NCBI GenBank assembly: GCA_012845835.1
Contig: JABAKD010000020.1
Coordinates: 19,089,146 to 19,153,145, forward strand
Length of the DNA stretch: 64,000 bases
Reading direction: 5' to 3'
Origin: Undaria pinnatifida
Lineage: Eukaryota > Sar > Phaeophyceae > Laminariales > Alariaceae
Part shown: one piece after another, positions 31,500 through 43,799 of the stretch
Layout: every line of letters starts with the position of its first letter
Position numbering within the stretch: position 1 is the stretch's first letter
Notes under the pieces: model-generated
Seen by the model: the letters and a program-made list of their open reading frames with translations, nothing else
Database searches by the model: none
What the model was told of the DNA's origin: nothing
Translations under genes and position numbers: made by a program

Positions 31500-33680
31500 C
31501 CCACAGCCCCGCTAGGGGGGGAAGTGTTTAGTCGAAAAAAACAGAGTAGAACAAATACAACACACAAAACATAAAAAATGAGACACAGACCCGTCCATAG
31601 CCCTGTACCACGTGACGCGCGAACAGGGTACCCTGGTCGCCCCCCGGCTCTGGGCTAAGGAGGGCGTCGGCAGGGCGAAATTGAACAATGACGAAAAGGC
31701 TACAGCCCTGCGCCTCAGATAGCAGCGTTTTACCCGAACCCTGACCCGGCACTGAGCAGGGGGTTCGGCAGGACAGAAAGAAAAATAATGGAAGAACCGC
31801 CCCAAACTCCGTATTTTAACAGTTGACCAAAAACCGTCTAGGATCTTGAGGATGGTTGACAAGATCGCACTTACTACACGAATAGGACCAGCGGGCCGCA
31901 GGAATCATAGGAGCTAAGGAGTAATACTCGTGTCTTTTTTTTTTTTCCTTTCCTTTTTTGCTTCCTTTTTTTTCATCTGCTTTTCTGTCTTCTTTTCTTT
32001 TCTTTTTTCCAATTGACTAGAGTCTGACACGCGTTTGCGTAGTGATAGGTACCATGTGTAATATATCGCAGGCACGTTGTAGTCTTTTTTGGGTGGCAAG
32101 CGGTGTAGTCGTTTTTGTCAGGCGTGAGTACGGTAAATAGTTGCCTGGTACGCCATCTAGTGGGTAGTAGATGCGACTAACCAAACATCCATCGTGCACG
32201 AGTTCTGTTCTAGCCCGCAAACGGTTTTTTCCTCCTTGGATTATAGATCTTTGTGAGCTGGACAACGGGTACGATTCGTTTTTGCTCCTGGGTATACTAA
32301 CAACTAAGAAATAGTACATGGCGTACGTGGCGAGGGGAGTGCCCCGGAGTTGAAAGCTGACGACGTCAGACATGAGCTGTGAGTATTAAACCCCAAAGTT
32401 TTTCTACTGCAGGTGTAGTTTTGATATTCACGTGGCTTACGTAGTCTCGTGGGCAGCACGTGTGACCAACGGGTCTATACCCGTAGTTCTCGGACAAGCT
32501 GTTTTATTGTCAAAACTTGCGTCACCCGGAACGGAATCGGGGTTTCACGTCCACTCTACCAGAGTGTCAGGGGCTACAATCACGCTTTTGGGACAGATAT
32601 AATGGAATTTTCTCTTTTTTGACAAATCCCACAAGAACATAGATACCCCCGAGGTGTTGCGACTCACCGGTGGAGGCTTGCCAAGGTGTTATGAGCTATT
32701 AATAGGGTCTTACCAAGGTGTTGCCACCTAGAGTCTAACCAAGCCCAGCATCCAACCATCAACGGTCAACCATCAGGTCTGGCTTCGGCTTCGGTTTCGG
32801 GTGATACGTATTTGACGTAAGCTACCACCCTTCGCTTGAATACCACTCCACCGCAGGAAACCATCCCCGGTGATAAAAACACAAACAAAATCGGTAAAAG
32901 ACCAGGTTTATCACCATAATTCCTTAGACACTACCCCTCTGGGCCGGGACGCCATACAAACGATACCAATAGTAATCTCACCAGGGGGGACTTACAAACG
33001 ATACACAAACGAATGTTACCAGGGTTCCACGCAAAAGCAGCTTCCGGCGCCACACGGAATGGAGAAAAAAACATTGAGGTGGGCCGAGCCCTTCCGCACG
33101 GGCGGCCCATGACCGTGGACATAAAACGTATGTGACCCGGCGACGCCTGCTGCCTCAACACGACCCTTTGGCACGTCTCAAGCCGTGAGTGGAGCTACGA
33201 TCGCATCTTCCTGACCACCCTGCTGCACGTACGCCTCAAGCTCCGAGAAGTGATATGAAAACCGATGCATGTTGCTACCACCCCCTCGTTGTCGCCCCCC
33301 CATGGTTTTTTCAGCTCAAGCCATATGCAAACATTGCGGGGGGTTATGTGCGCGATGCTATTACCCCCTTTGGTACCTACTTGCCTGAACCTTAAACGGC
33401 GCCAATTTTCCCGCCAGCGGTATCACCCTCATCTGCTGCCTGCTGGGTGGGTGTGCCACGTATACCATCTTAACCATCGTACTGCCATCACATCACCCCC
33501 GTTGGTATCACCCCCTCCCCCTGAGAAACCACCCCCCCCATGAAGAACAGAATTCGACAAAGTCGTGTTCCTTGTCACCGGGGTTCCTTAGATACCAGAT
33601 GACCACAGGGCACCACCGCGAGCGATGAAAAAAGCAAACGAGAAATGTTTATCCATCACCCGGGGCGAGGCCGGGATGCT
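31500..33680. other. Unassigned DNA with low-complexity tracts
   Basis: A T/C-rich tract lies at 31935-32010. The rest contains G/C-rich frames in both strands without a recognisable domain. The purine-rich composition of 31.2-31.9 kb suggests it continues the mobile leader region, but I found no clear end. Confidence 0.35.
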
Positions 33681-34083
33681 TTCTTACGCCAAATAGCCAA
33701 ATACGGTAGTGTTTCGGGTCTGGTGATGATCCTTACACAGATGTTTGTGGAAAATTTTTCCACCTTCTGTGCCGTAAGCGCCCATCAGCTTTTCTTGGAC
33801 GCAATTTGAAGCTTTCTTCGTGTTTCCTCGCGGTGAGCTTCGCTGGTTCACCTCTCGGTCCACTACTTCCCCATCTTGCTCGCCGACCATGACTGGGCCG
33901 GGGGCGCCTGGCATTGGCTATCTTGTTGGCCCGCTTGTGTTACTGGATACCAGGTACCGGATAGTATGGTTGTTGGCTATAGGTTGTTGGTGCACAAAAA
34001 CGAGGACCAACGTTGGTGTTGGTGTCGTTTACGTTACGATACCGCTGTGACCTGTCACTCATAAATCACATGCCTGGTGCCTG

Positions 34084-34246
34084 TTTTTTTTTTTTTTTTT
34101 TTCTCACACTTTTACTTTCCAGCTTCTGGACAAGCCGTGGTCACAGGTGTCGTCCCTTCTTCCCCCCGGTTCTTGCCTTCAATTTTTATCGCGCAAAGAA
34201 AGGGTTCATTCAGCAATCCCACTGCTCGTCGATTTTTCATCGAGTG
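34084..34246 (-). mobile_element. tRNA-derived SINE, 5'-truncated copy 3
   Basis: A 19-base T-run, then CACACTTTTACTTTCCAGCT, TCTGGACAAGCCGTGGTCAC and so on to GATTTTTCATCGAGTG. The tRNA-like head is absent. Loss of the 5' end with retention of the poly(A) end is the standard signature of incomplete target-primed reverse transcription. Confidence 0.82.
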
Positions 34247-35261
34247 TAATATATGATATTAGGTAAATCCGTGTTGTACCCACGTAATTTGAAGCAGTTC
34301 GTTTGTAGTATTAGTGTTGTTTCCCGTGACGAGGAGGGAAAAAGGAGGCAACACCCTGTTACGATGAAAGTCATCCGAAATGAAACCGTCGGTCAGGCCG
34401 TTGCTCATGGCAAGCCGATTTTAGTAGTTTGACAAAAAAAAATCCATTTTTTTTTCAACTTTTTTGCTGAAGACATTGCCGTACAGTCGCTGTGGGGGCA
34501 AATGATAAGGAACTCAACGTGACTATTTTTTTGTCAAGCGGCCCGATTCATCAATTTGTATCAAGCCTCGGCCAGCGTTGTCCAGTAACCACGATGGACC
34601 TTCGATCTCGAGATAGATACAACCCACGACCAACTCTCTTCGCTCCGGACACAAGGCCACATGAGTGTAGGTGACAGCGCCGAAGAGTTCGTGTTAATCC
34701 ATGCGCTAGGGTGCGAGAGGTTACCAGCGTTATCCTGAGGCCTTCCCTCAAACACTCTCAATATTCTATTTTTTGCCCGGTTGGGAGACGATTGAGAGTT
34801 TTGTCTCTGTTTTCCACACACACCAGCCGCCAAATGCATTTTTTGCAGCGGTCTGTTCGGCGCCCGCCACTCATCACCGGCGGTTGTATGAGCACTGTAT
34901 ACTAAGGGTGGGTCGGAGCCCCTAACGAGCTCGCCACGTTCAGATCTCACGACGCTGTCGTTGATTTCGTCGAGCGAAGTGTGTGGATGATTACGTTTCT
35001 CGCCCCTTCTAATCCAACATCTGCTTGGGAAATTCATCTGCTCGAGAAATTCTCAAGCAGATGTTGCCCACGATCGCCTCCAGAAACCCATTTTTCTCTG
35101 AAAAATTGAAAGTTCCCCCAAAAAACGAAAAATAGGGCTCATAGACAACCGTCCAGGCAAACCTTGCCTGATATCTTCGGAAACTAACTGTTTTACTAGA
35201 CATCGGCTTTTCATTGGCAACGATCTTATCAGTCTTTGTAGGTATATTTAACCCCTTTGAT
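34247..35261. other. Unassigned DNA with one strong hairpin
   Basis: A minus-strand frame of 158 codons (35037-34561) is open but has no recognisable domain. CAACATCTGCTTG (35015-35027) pairs perfectly with CAAGCAGATGTTG (35054-35066) around a 26-base spacer. Confidence 0.4.
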
Positions 35262-35525
35262 CAGAGCTGTGAGTCGGCAGGATTTAACCACTAAAAACAA
35301 ATCAGCAGGTGTCGTTGGCCAACTAAGTGACGATAGTCGGCAAGTCGGCCGACGAAACCAGCTGATGGTGAGCCGACTTTCCGAGGTAAGTCAGGAGAGC
35401 GAAGCGAGCCAAATCAGCCCCCTCCGGCTGATGGGGGCCTTCCCAAACAAAAGGAAGAACGCAATCCGCATTAAAAAATCCTTCCTACGAGCATGGAAGC
35501 CCAATAAACCGGATAGCTGCCACCA
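35262..35525 (+). mobile_element. AGTCGG-rich element, direct copy
   Basis: CAGAGCTGTGAGTCGGCAGG, ACTAAAAAC, CCGACTTTCCGAGGTAAGTC, AGGAGAGCGAAGCGAGCC, GGGGCCTTCCCAAACAAAAG, GCATTAAAAAATCCTTCCTA and CCAATAAACCGGATAG follow the order of the inverse copy at 29945-30297. Confidence 0.65.
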
Positions 35526-36444
35526 CTGCTGTGAAACGACTACCAGGCGGGTAGCAATAAGAAATCTAGTGGGTAGCACATGTGACCAACAAACACACCA
35601 GGTACCTGGTATGTGCTTTGAGGTTCGATAATGATCTCGGCAGCATTGATGTCGGGGACACCCCCATCCACAGATACTACCGCATAACACGCAAGGCAAC
35701 ACACTGTGTCAACATACACCCTTCGGGGCGAATTTCGGAACCGACTTTCTCCAAGGCAGGGGGGGCATACACAGAACGAATACATATGCTGTTTTTGGGA
35801 ACATTTCGTCGAGATGTCAAAAAAACATCGCTAGGCGTTTGTACTCTCCCCCGTTGTCGCGACAATCACCTTCCATAATCGGTAGAGGGTTATATTATAT
35901 TGCAACGGTGTGTTAATATGGTAGAATGTACAAGGACTCGGCTCCGCGGGCGGCTGACGCTATGCTCGCGCAAGGAGGAATACAGCAAAATGTGAAGGAG
36001 GCAGAAAGAAGAGGCTCATGATTTGGTGCGACTATTAAAAGCGATTTGATAATGCCAAGAGCTACTTGTGCAGAGCTAATTGGGTCAGAGAGAACGACAC
36101 TGGTCTACCAGGTGTATGACTTGCATGGCCTATAGATGATGCTGCCTCACCCGTATGATTTGAACTATGTAACACATGTGCAATGGGCACTGCTGCTTCA
36201 TGTATTCATGTATACAGATTCTGCGGAACATGGCCATACCATCACATCACAACAGATAGATCACGTAGATCATGTAAATAATCTAGATCGTGATCACTCC
36301 GATGTGTGAATTTGTTTGCATTCCACCACCCGCCACGCACGAGGTCGTCGCTCTGTTATTCATTCACAGGTTTTGTATGATATGTCGAGATTACTTTTTT
36401 GTCTTTTTTTGACGTAGTTACCAGGTAAAGCTTTTGCTCCCCAG
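35526..36444. other. Unassigned DNA
   Basis: The block near 36275 (AATCTAGATCGTGATCA, CGATGTGTG) recurs near 55130, so at least part is a low-copy repeat. No gene recognised. Confidence 0.35.
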
Positions 36445-36645
36445 CTCCGCTCGAAAGTGGTTTGTACCTTTAGCGACCTGCTGGGCAAGCCGTGGTCACA
36501 GTTGTCGTCATCCTTTCTCCCCCATGGCCCGTGCGATCTTTTGTCTCGCGTCCCAACTGCTCGTCGCTTGGCACCGAGTGTCGCCAACTCGCGCTCTCGC
36601 ACTACGACCTGTGAAATGTGCAAGAAGTCCCGTGCTGGAATTCGA
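36445..36645 (-). mobile_element. tRNA-derived SINE, diverged copy 4
   Basis: GGGCAAGCCGTGGTCACAG, TTGTCGTC, GTCCCAACTGCTCGTCG, GAGTGTCGCCAACTCGCGCT and CTCGCACTACG follow the SINE body order with many substitutions. No clear tRNA-like head is left, so this is an older insertion or a subfamily. Confidence 0.55.
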
Positions 36646-36667
36646 AGTGACGACATCGACCTCGATA

Positions 36668-37131
36668 GTTATGTTTCTTTTCCGAGCTTTGGCTCTCCTT
36701 TCCGGTTGGGTTGTTTCTTCGATTTCCCCTTCATTTTGTTTGTTTCATTTTTGTTTTATTTTTATCTTTGTTTTTATATGTTTTCTTATTATTATTTTGT
36801 TTTTGTTTTTGTTTTTGTTTATTTCGTATTCTCTCTTTCAATGTATTTCTGTTGCTGACGTATGTGTGTGTGTGTTCTTCACATTAAACCGTTCTTCTAC
36901 TCGTCGACATCCAGCACACCCAGTGTCCGTACTGATTCATGTATGTTGTGCCTGTCGTACCCAGTACTAGGGCATGACATTGCGTTGTCGAATGCATTAC
37001 GATGCATTATCTCTGTGTCGTAGCTTGTGACCACAGAGCTGATCTTTCTAGGGTGAAGAATCAGTACGGACACTGGGTGTGCTGGATGTCGACGAGTAGA
37101 AGAACGGTTTAATGTGAAGAACACACACACA
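36668..37131 (+). mobile_element. MITE-1, copy with both ~74 bp terminal arms
   Basis: The inner part, 36863-37131, is bounded by inverted arms. The left is TGTGTGTGTGTTCTTCACAT, TAAACCGTTCTTCTACTCGT, CGACATCCAGCACACCCAGT, GTCCGTACTGATTC (to 36938). The right is its near-perfect inverse (37058-37131). TA stands at each outer edge, as for a Tc1/mariner-type target. Another 190 bp on the left (36668-36860, including a T/G-rich run) is also repeated at 39816-40012, so that the full repeat is ~464 bp. No coding capacity. Confidence 0.75.
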
Positions 37132-37134
37132 TAG

Positions 37135-38480
37135 TTATGGGGCTTACTTGTTCAACCATCGGTGACGGCGGCTGAAAAAAAATGCAGTGGAACATGTAAA
37201 TTAGAGGTGCAGAGATGCAGAAGGACACGACGTGGTGGCGTACGGCATATGGTTGCACGCAAAGATGTGTTCACGTAATATCTACCCACTTCTATGGCAC
37301 GTGTTATCATACGCCTGCAGTTAGCAGGAGCCCGGGGCCAGCATCGCTTTTCACGCGGGTAGATAGATGACTTTGCACAAGCACACTAGCGAAAGGCAGA
37401 GTGACATTGTGCACGCCGTAGTATGTGGTGTTGCAGGTCTATATAGTATGCACATAGGTCGGTTAACGTCACGGTTCGAGTAACAGCATGCCTGCCGACA
37501 CGTCAGAGTAGCAAAACCCAAGAGAGAGGAAGGGATTTCGTGCCGGGATCTATAGCCTAGTACGGTAAGAAATGTTACTTTCTTACTACCGTGGCATGTG
37601 CCAATGGCTAGTGACAGAAATAACACGTGTAACGGTATATTAACGACATCGCCATTTAATTTCCGAAGCGTTTCGCTTGAAGAGCTGTACATGTCACCCG
37701 ATAACTGGTTGTTTCAGTAAACTGAAAACGCAACTAGATGCAGAACAACGTCCTAGCTTTAACATCAAACTGATTTTTGAGTAAACAGAAAGCGCAACTA
37801 TTAGCAGATGAACAGACCCTGTCTAGGTATAAAAATATTCAAGAGTGAAACATAAGAATGGTACAGCAGTATTATTCCGATGATTTTGGGCGAAGGAGGT
37901 TTAAGGAGCACCACCAGCCAAAAAAAAACTAGCCAAAAAGTGACTTACCTTAATTTCTCTGCCGTAGCTAGCGTTACACTTTAGTAACAAAAACACGACA
38001 ATAATGTAGGACACCCCTCAGAAAGGGAACAGACACGTGTAGTTGTAGCTATGATATCATATCATATCGGATAAACCATTCGGGTACGCCATTTGCAGCG
38101 CAATTATGTTGTCACATTGGAGCGTGCACAATCATTCAAGGTATTATACAAGAACTATGTACGTATCAGGGCATTTATTGCTGGTTCGGCGTCTGGTGCC
38201 TGTCCCGGAGGGCGGCCGGAGGCGAAAAAAAATTGCGATAAATGCGCGAATATACGCCTGAAAACCATCGATTTTTTCGCCTACTGCGATTTAGAACGAA
38301 AGAACCCCCCCAAAAAAATCCTCTGCGGCGAAAAATGTTGCGCGCCCAAAATCGCGTGTTGCGCTGCGCGCATCTAGCCTTGCGGCGACTGTTGCGCAAA
38401 ACGGTTATGTTGACTACAATGAGATCCGAAGGGTGCGCCAGCTAGCGTTGGGATGCGAAAGCATCTGAGTTAAATCGACA
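37135..38480. other. Unassigned DNA
   Basis: GGGGCCAGCATCGC near 37333 is the inverse of the motif repeated in the reptin intron. No gene recognised. The frame at 38093-38377 is Lys/Cys-rich without a known pattern. Confidence 0.35.
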
Positions 38481-38890
38481 CACGACGCGTATGGAATTAC
38501 GTGGAAGTGTGGTGAGCTAAAGCTTTATTTTTCCCCATCCGCCGGAGGATGAAAAAAAAAAAAAAGTTGACCCAAATGTTGCGCCCGAGCAACAGCGCAA
38601 CAGCGATTTAATGCCTTGGTACGTATTCATATTATTAGTGACAACCCAAATCTCGCGCTCGCGATACCTTACAGCTCTCAGGAGCACGTTACGACGTATT
38701 CGACACTACACCACAGCAGTAGTTTGTGGTGGTTGAGGTTCAGTGTGTGTCGCTTATACCATTCCATCGTATTTGTATATTATTAAATATTTCCGCCCAT
38801 GTAGTATGCATCCAGCACGACCGTTGTCCGTGCGCAGAGAGACGAGCTGGAAACAGCAGAGAGATGCACGTTTCTAATACCTGGTACAAC

Positions 38891-39046
38891 TTGCGTTGTC
38901 GAATGCATTACGATGCATTATCTCTGTGTCGTTGCTTGTGACCACAGAGCTGATCTTTCTAGGGTGAAGAATCAGTACGGACACTGGGTGTGCTGGATGT
39001 CGACGAGTAGAAGAACGGTTTAATGTGAAGAACACACACACACACA
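38891..39046 (+). mobile_element. MITE-1, right-half copy
   Basis: TTGCGTTGTCGAATGCATTA through GAAGAATCAGTACGGACACT and AATGTGAAGAACACACAC matches 36976-37131. The left arm and left flank are absent. Confidence 0.75.
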
Positions 39047-39609
39047 ACAGGTGATTTGGCCATCCAACAAATTAGGTTCTGACTCATGAAACTTACTAAA
39101 ACGAGGGATCGATGAAGTACCCAGCTTGCGAAGATGAGTGTCGACCCTAAATTCGTCGACTCAGAGCTGATGTCGTTAGCTGATGTCGTTAGAATAATTT
39201 TATAAAATATCGAACGCAACTGATGCGCAAGCGGAAGATGTCCAAGCCAGCACACCAGACTACGTACATGGAAAAAAAGAAAAAAAAAGAAATATTGATT
39301 AGATACTAGTATATAACCAACCCAAACCTATGGCCCGTCAAGGCCCGTAGACCAAGCCCCAACCCATTCAACCAAAATGCTTTCGTAGGGCTTTTTTTTC
39401 CGCTCCGTCTCGTGCATATCGCACGGATACACATTATCGCACATTGTGTTTTTTAAAAAAATTCACCTTACAAGTAGTGTCGTCAACCATCGTGTCGAGT
39501 ACGTGGTGTGCGTTGTTCAGATATTTCCACCCATCTGCATCCAGCACCAGCAGTGTCGTGCCGATGCCTAGAGACGAGCTATCATCTGTGGACACAAACT
39601 ACGAGACAG

Positions 39610-40012
39610 GTGTGTGTGTGTGTGTGTTCTTCACATTAAACCGTTCTTCTACTCGTCGACATCCAGCACACCCAGTGTCCGTACTGATTCTTCACCCTAG
39701 AAAGATCAGCTCTGTGGTCACAAGCCACGACACAGAGATAATGCATCGTAATGCATTCGACAACGCAATGTCATGCCCTAGTACTGGGTACGACAAGCAC
39801 AACATACATACGTCAGCAACAGAAATACATTGGAAGAGAGAAATACGAAATAAACAAAAACAAAAACAAAAAACAAAAAACAAAAAACAAAATAAGAAAA
39901 CAAATAAAAACAAAGATAAAAATAAAACTAAAAATGAAACAAACAAAATGAAGGGGAAATCGAAGAAACAACCCAACCGCAAAGGAGAGCCAAAGCTCGG
40001 AAAAGAAACATA
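39610..40012 (-). mobile_element. MITE-1, inverse copy lacking one terminal arm
   Basis: Inverse of 36668-37131, with one decisive difference: the ~74-bp left arm is missing. This copy joins GCTGACGTATG directly to TATGTTGTG. In the 36.9 kb copy the arm lies between those blocks. The flank (GGAGAGCCAAAGCTCGGAAA, AGAAACATAA) matches 36668-36700 inverted. Confidence 0.75.
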
Positions 40013-40490
40013 ATAAAATGAAATAAAATAAAGTAAAGTAAAACCAAAATAAGATAATCCGAACACGAGCCAAAAACCTGGACACGCAAGGAGGGAACAA
40101 AGGGGAAAAAAATACCCCAGAGAAAGACGAAAAGTGCTATGTACCTACTAGTCGGCCTGGTACCTTGCTACCCTGTCTGCCATCTCCTTCCTGCCTTCGT
40201 CCACCGCGGTCTCCCTTCTATTCCTCCTGTTGCCCCCCCTGCCCCCATTCCCTTGGACGGCTTTCCTTCTACTCCTCCTGTTTCCCCCCCTCCCCCCTTT
40301 GTGTTCTTCTCATTAAACCAAAATACCTTGTAAAAGAGAGAAACAACGAAAGAAACCAAAACAAAATAAATAAATAAATAAATAAAAAGGGGAGCCAAAG
40401 CACGGGAGATAGAAACATACCCCGAGCATGAGCCAAAATGGACATGCAAGGGGGAAAGAAAGGGAAAAAATACCCCGGAAAAAAGAAACA
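40013..40490. repeat. Duplicated A/G-rich segment
   Basis: GAGCCAAAA, GGACACGCAAGGAGGGAACA, AAGGGGAAAAAAATACCCC at about 40068-40120 is repeated with changes at about 40430-40480. Between the copies, two C/T-rich units (CCTTCTATTCCTCCTGTTGC at 40216; CCTTCTACTCCTCCTGTTTC at 40264) form a small duplication. CCTACTAGTCGGCCTGGTAC occurs at 40142 and 40702. Confidence 0.6.
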
Positions 40491-41129
40491 AGTAGAAGAA
40501 GGAAGACTGGGAGGGCCAAATAAAACAGGCTCGTCACCTACCCACCATGCAAGACTCCCTTCATAAGGATAAGAAGGGGAAAGAAAAAAAATAAAATAAA
40601 ATAAAATAAATAAATTCACGGAAAAATCAAAGTACCAAGACATCACATTCCGAGCAGCCGCAGCAGTTGGCGGTACGAGTGGCATAGATAGAAAGGTTCC
40701 ACCTACTAGTCGGCCTGGTACCTTGCTGGTCAGGTACGTATACGTAAACATTGCAAGTACAGCAAAGATATTTGGCCAGGTAAGGTCTATCGTACTGGAT
40801 AGTGTCGAACATGTGATGTAATAGTAACCGCGTACGAGTGCATAATATTACGGCATATGTATGTACCTTCGTATGGAGCTAGTGTTGTACAGTAGTAGTG
40901 CAATAGTTAGTGTCGAATATGTGTTGAACCCCTTGAAGTTTAAAGCTAAGCTTTACAATTTCTCCCACGTTTTCGGGGACAAACTAGTAATAGTAATAAT
41001 ACAGCAATACAGCAGTAATACAGCAATACCTATAGTACTATCAGTACTAATAATACATATACATATTCAATCATTCTTTCATTTCAGGGATTCGGTCAGG
41101 AGTTTTCTTTCGTCTCGGCATAAGTATGC

Positions 41130-42600
41130 GATTCGCGGAACTGGAATTCTCGGTCAAATAGCTTCGTTCGAGCACCGGCTTCGGCGGGCGGCTCCAACGC
41201 CCCTCGCCCTGCCGTGTCCGTTCCGCACATCGACGGGAACGCGGACGGATGCCGAGCGAGACAAGCGAGAACTTGCAAAAATGCCGCATGTCGAGAAGGA
41301 CCTCCCGAGATTTTGGTTGTATCTTAATGTCTGCAGCGCCTGGATGATTTACAAAGATTGGAATCATTTGCAAACGGTAGACGCGTATGAAAATACGTGG
41401 AATTGTGGTGAGCTAAAGCTTTATTTTTCTCCATCCGCCGGAGGATAAAAAAAAAAGGTAGTTGCTACTGTTTTGAATTTTGCGGTGGCATACTCTCGAG
41501 CGTTTGTTTCGCTTGACATCTGCAAGGCTTGAACGAATGACACACGTCCTCGGGGGGCGGCTCAAACGCCCCTCGCCCTGCCGTACCCGTTCCGCACCTG
41601 GCCGGGATCGGGTACGTGGGCTGAGCGAGACAAGCGAGAAGCGCGCAAATTTTTGTATTTTGGGCAGTATACGCCCGAGCTATTCTTGGATTTTGGCATC
41701 AGCAGAGCTTGAACGAAAACAACATACGGGAAAACATTTATTTCCAAGTTGGCATCATTTCCAAATTGGCCTCTTATTTCGTCCCCACGGCAATTTTTCA
41801 TGGTCACACCTCGAAGCGTTTGGCCTTTTGTCGTACGACGGCTATGTCGTTGCTTTTCGATATCAGATTTCACGGTTAAATAACTTTTTTCGAGCGTTCG
41901 TTGTCTTCGAGGGGGGTCGCTCCCGACCCAACGACACCATTACACCCAGTGTCCGTGCCGATTCTTTATCCTAGAGAGATATCACATATTTTCATGTGTT
42001 CACAGACTGTGAGACATAATAAATCAAACAATCGCACTTGATCGAGGTATGTAGCAAGTGAAATGCTAGCGTACCGAGCACGAGAACACAACAAAACAGA
42101 TTAGACCATACAAAAATAGAAAATTAACACATAGAACGGAGTGGTCGCTTTTGAAAATCGCAGTACGAGAAACAATGTTTTGTCAGTCTTTTTCGTCGCC
42201 GCTCCAAGGAGTCGTTCCGTATATATTGGCCCAATTTCAACGATCCATATTTCAGGACCGCATAACAATATCCCACACTAATTCCATGTACATTTATCCC
42301 CACAAACGAAACGTGAATGCACCTCTAAAGGTAGGTGTGATTATCAAGGTAGTTGTGTTTCGAACGCTATGTTGTGTGGTTGCAAGAATTGGGCTGGCTA
42401 CTGATTGTTGTTGCTGGTCGATCCGTTCAGCACCTCGACGTGAACGCGGATGGATGCTAAGCGAGACAACGAGAAGCGCGCAAAAAAATGTATTTTGGAC
42501 GGTACTCTCCAGTTATTCTTCCGATCTTGATGTATGGAGAGGTTGATAAAATAAAACTTGGCAAGACATTATTTCCAAATTGGCGTCATATTTTGTCCCA
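41130..42600 (+). repeat. Three loosely spaced copies of a ~230 bp repeat
   Basis: CGGATGGATGCTGAGCGAGA-like blocks, CAAGCGAGAAGCGCGCAAA, a TGTATTTTGG block and ATTTCCAAATTGGC-like ends occur at about 41190-41410, 41560-41800 and 42420-42600. GTGGTGAGCTAAAGCTTTAT and CATCCGCCGGAGGAT (41409-41450) also occurs at 38512-38550. No frame is conserved across the copies. Confidence 0.55.
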
Positions 42601-43338
42601 AAACAAATAATATTTACTGTAAAAAAAATCCCCCAGTACTGCGGTAGGTATCCTAGTAGTGCATTTATTTGTTGAATTTCGGTAGGTACACGTACACACA
42701 TGGATATAGACGTGGCAAGCGGACGCATGACTAGAACGAGGGGGAGGTAGTGGTTACGATTGCTACCCCAGAAAAAGCCAAACAGCAGAATTGCGAGTAG
42801 CGGCGTCCCCGGGGCCTCGAGGGTTGTATTATACAAGTTCGGACAAATGGACATGGTTTGTACTCTCGTGCAGGCAATACAGGTACGTACGAGTAAGACC
42901 ACACCGACCACACACAGCGATGCTCTATTACACACAGTATGCTTTTTGTCTGTGACATATTTCATGGCATGGAGCGAGGGTGTACCAAAATTTTTCGAAA
43001 CAAAAAACAATGGGAAAAATAATCGTTCCTCCTGTTGTTAAGCTGCGCCACGCGAAGGCCGTAGTAAAAGTTGACAGTATCCACGGAAAAAACCAGTGAG
43101 TGGCATGCATTCGTCCCGTATCGCATCGTACGCGTTTGGTGTTTTTTTTCCCCGAGAAGACTCTTTGGAGGATGGCGTGCTTTGTTGTTGCTGTGGTCCC
43201 TGACTCCGTTGCTGTAATCGTTTGCCGGTCAAGTGCAAGCGGTCGTGTTGGTACGTAACTGACAAAATAAGTTTGTGTTGCTTCGTACTTGACGTGCTCC
43301 GTGCTGCTGATTGCTGGGTGATCATCTCATCTAGTGAT
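42601..43338. other. Unassigned DNA
   Basis: No gene or repeat recognised. Confidence 0.35.
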
Positions 43339-43641
43339 CTTTTTTTCTTGGCACACTTCTACTTTCCAGCTTCTGCACATACAAGCCGTGATCACAGGTG
43401 TCGTCCCTTCCCCCCCCCCGGTAATATTGCCTTCAATTTTTTTGGCGCATAGGGTTCAGCACCCACTGATCGTCGATTTTTCATCGAGTGTTGCCAACTC
43501 ACGCTCTCGCGCTTTCCGCAAGTCAACTAGTGCACAAGAAAAAGCCCTAGGAAAATTTATACGAGTACGCACTCGGGGGGATTCGAACTCACGAAATTGA
43601 CCAATACCAGGCTCGAGGATAACCTGATACGCCACCGGGGC
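43339..43641 (-). mobile_element. tRNA-derived SINE, copy 5, with an abutting second head
   Basis: T-run, ACTTTCCAGCTTCTGCACAT, ATTTTTTTGGCGCATAGGG, GATTTTTCATCGAGTGTTGC, GTGCACAAGAAAAAGCCC, GGATTCGAACTCACGAAAT and CGCCACCGGGGC. Fourteen bases beyond its head, on the plus strand (43655-43690), stands AGAGCCGGTCGCCCCGGTGG, a second SINE head without body. The two heads face each other. Confidence 0.82.
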
Positions 43642-43799
43642 AGTGAGTGATATAGAGCCGGTCGCCCCGGTGGTCTAGTCGGGTTACACAATTAATACTA
43701 TATAGTAATAGCGTTTGTCCTCGAGTTAAATAACCACCGCGTTGTGAGCTTTGTTGGCTTTATTTATTTGCAGAAATAGCCAAGAAAAAAAGGTAAACT

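Noticed and set aside
33684-33914. 76-codon minus-strand frame ending TTVFGYLA
   Set aside because: Plausible amino-acid composition, but no family resemblance and no context. Evidence too thin.
34561-35037. 158-codon minus-strand frame
   Set aside because: No recognisable domain, no repeat relation, no convincing splice sites. It may be chance in G/C-moderate DNA, so not listed as a gene.
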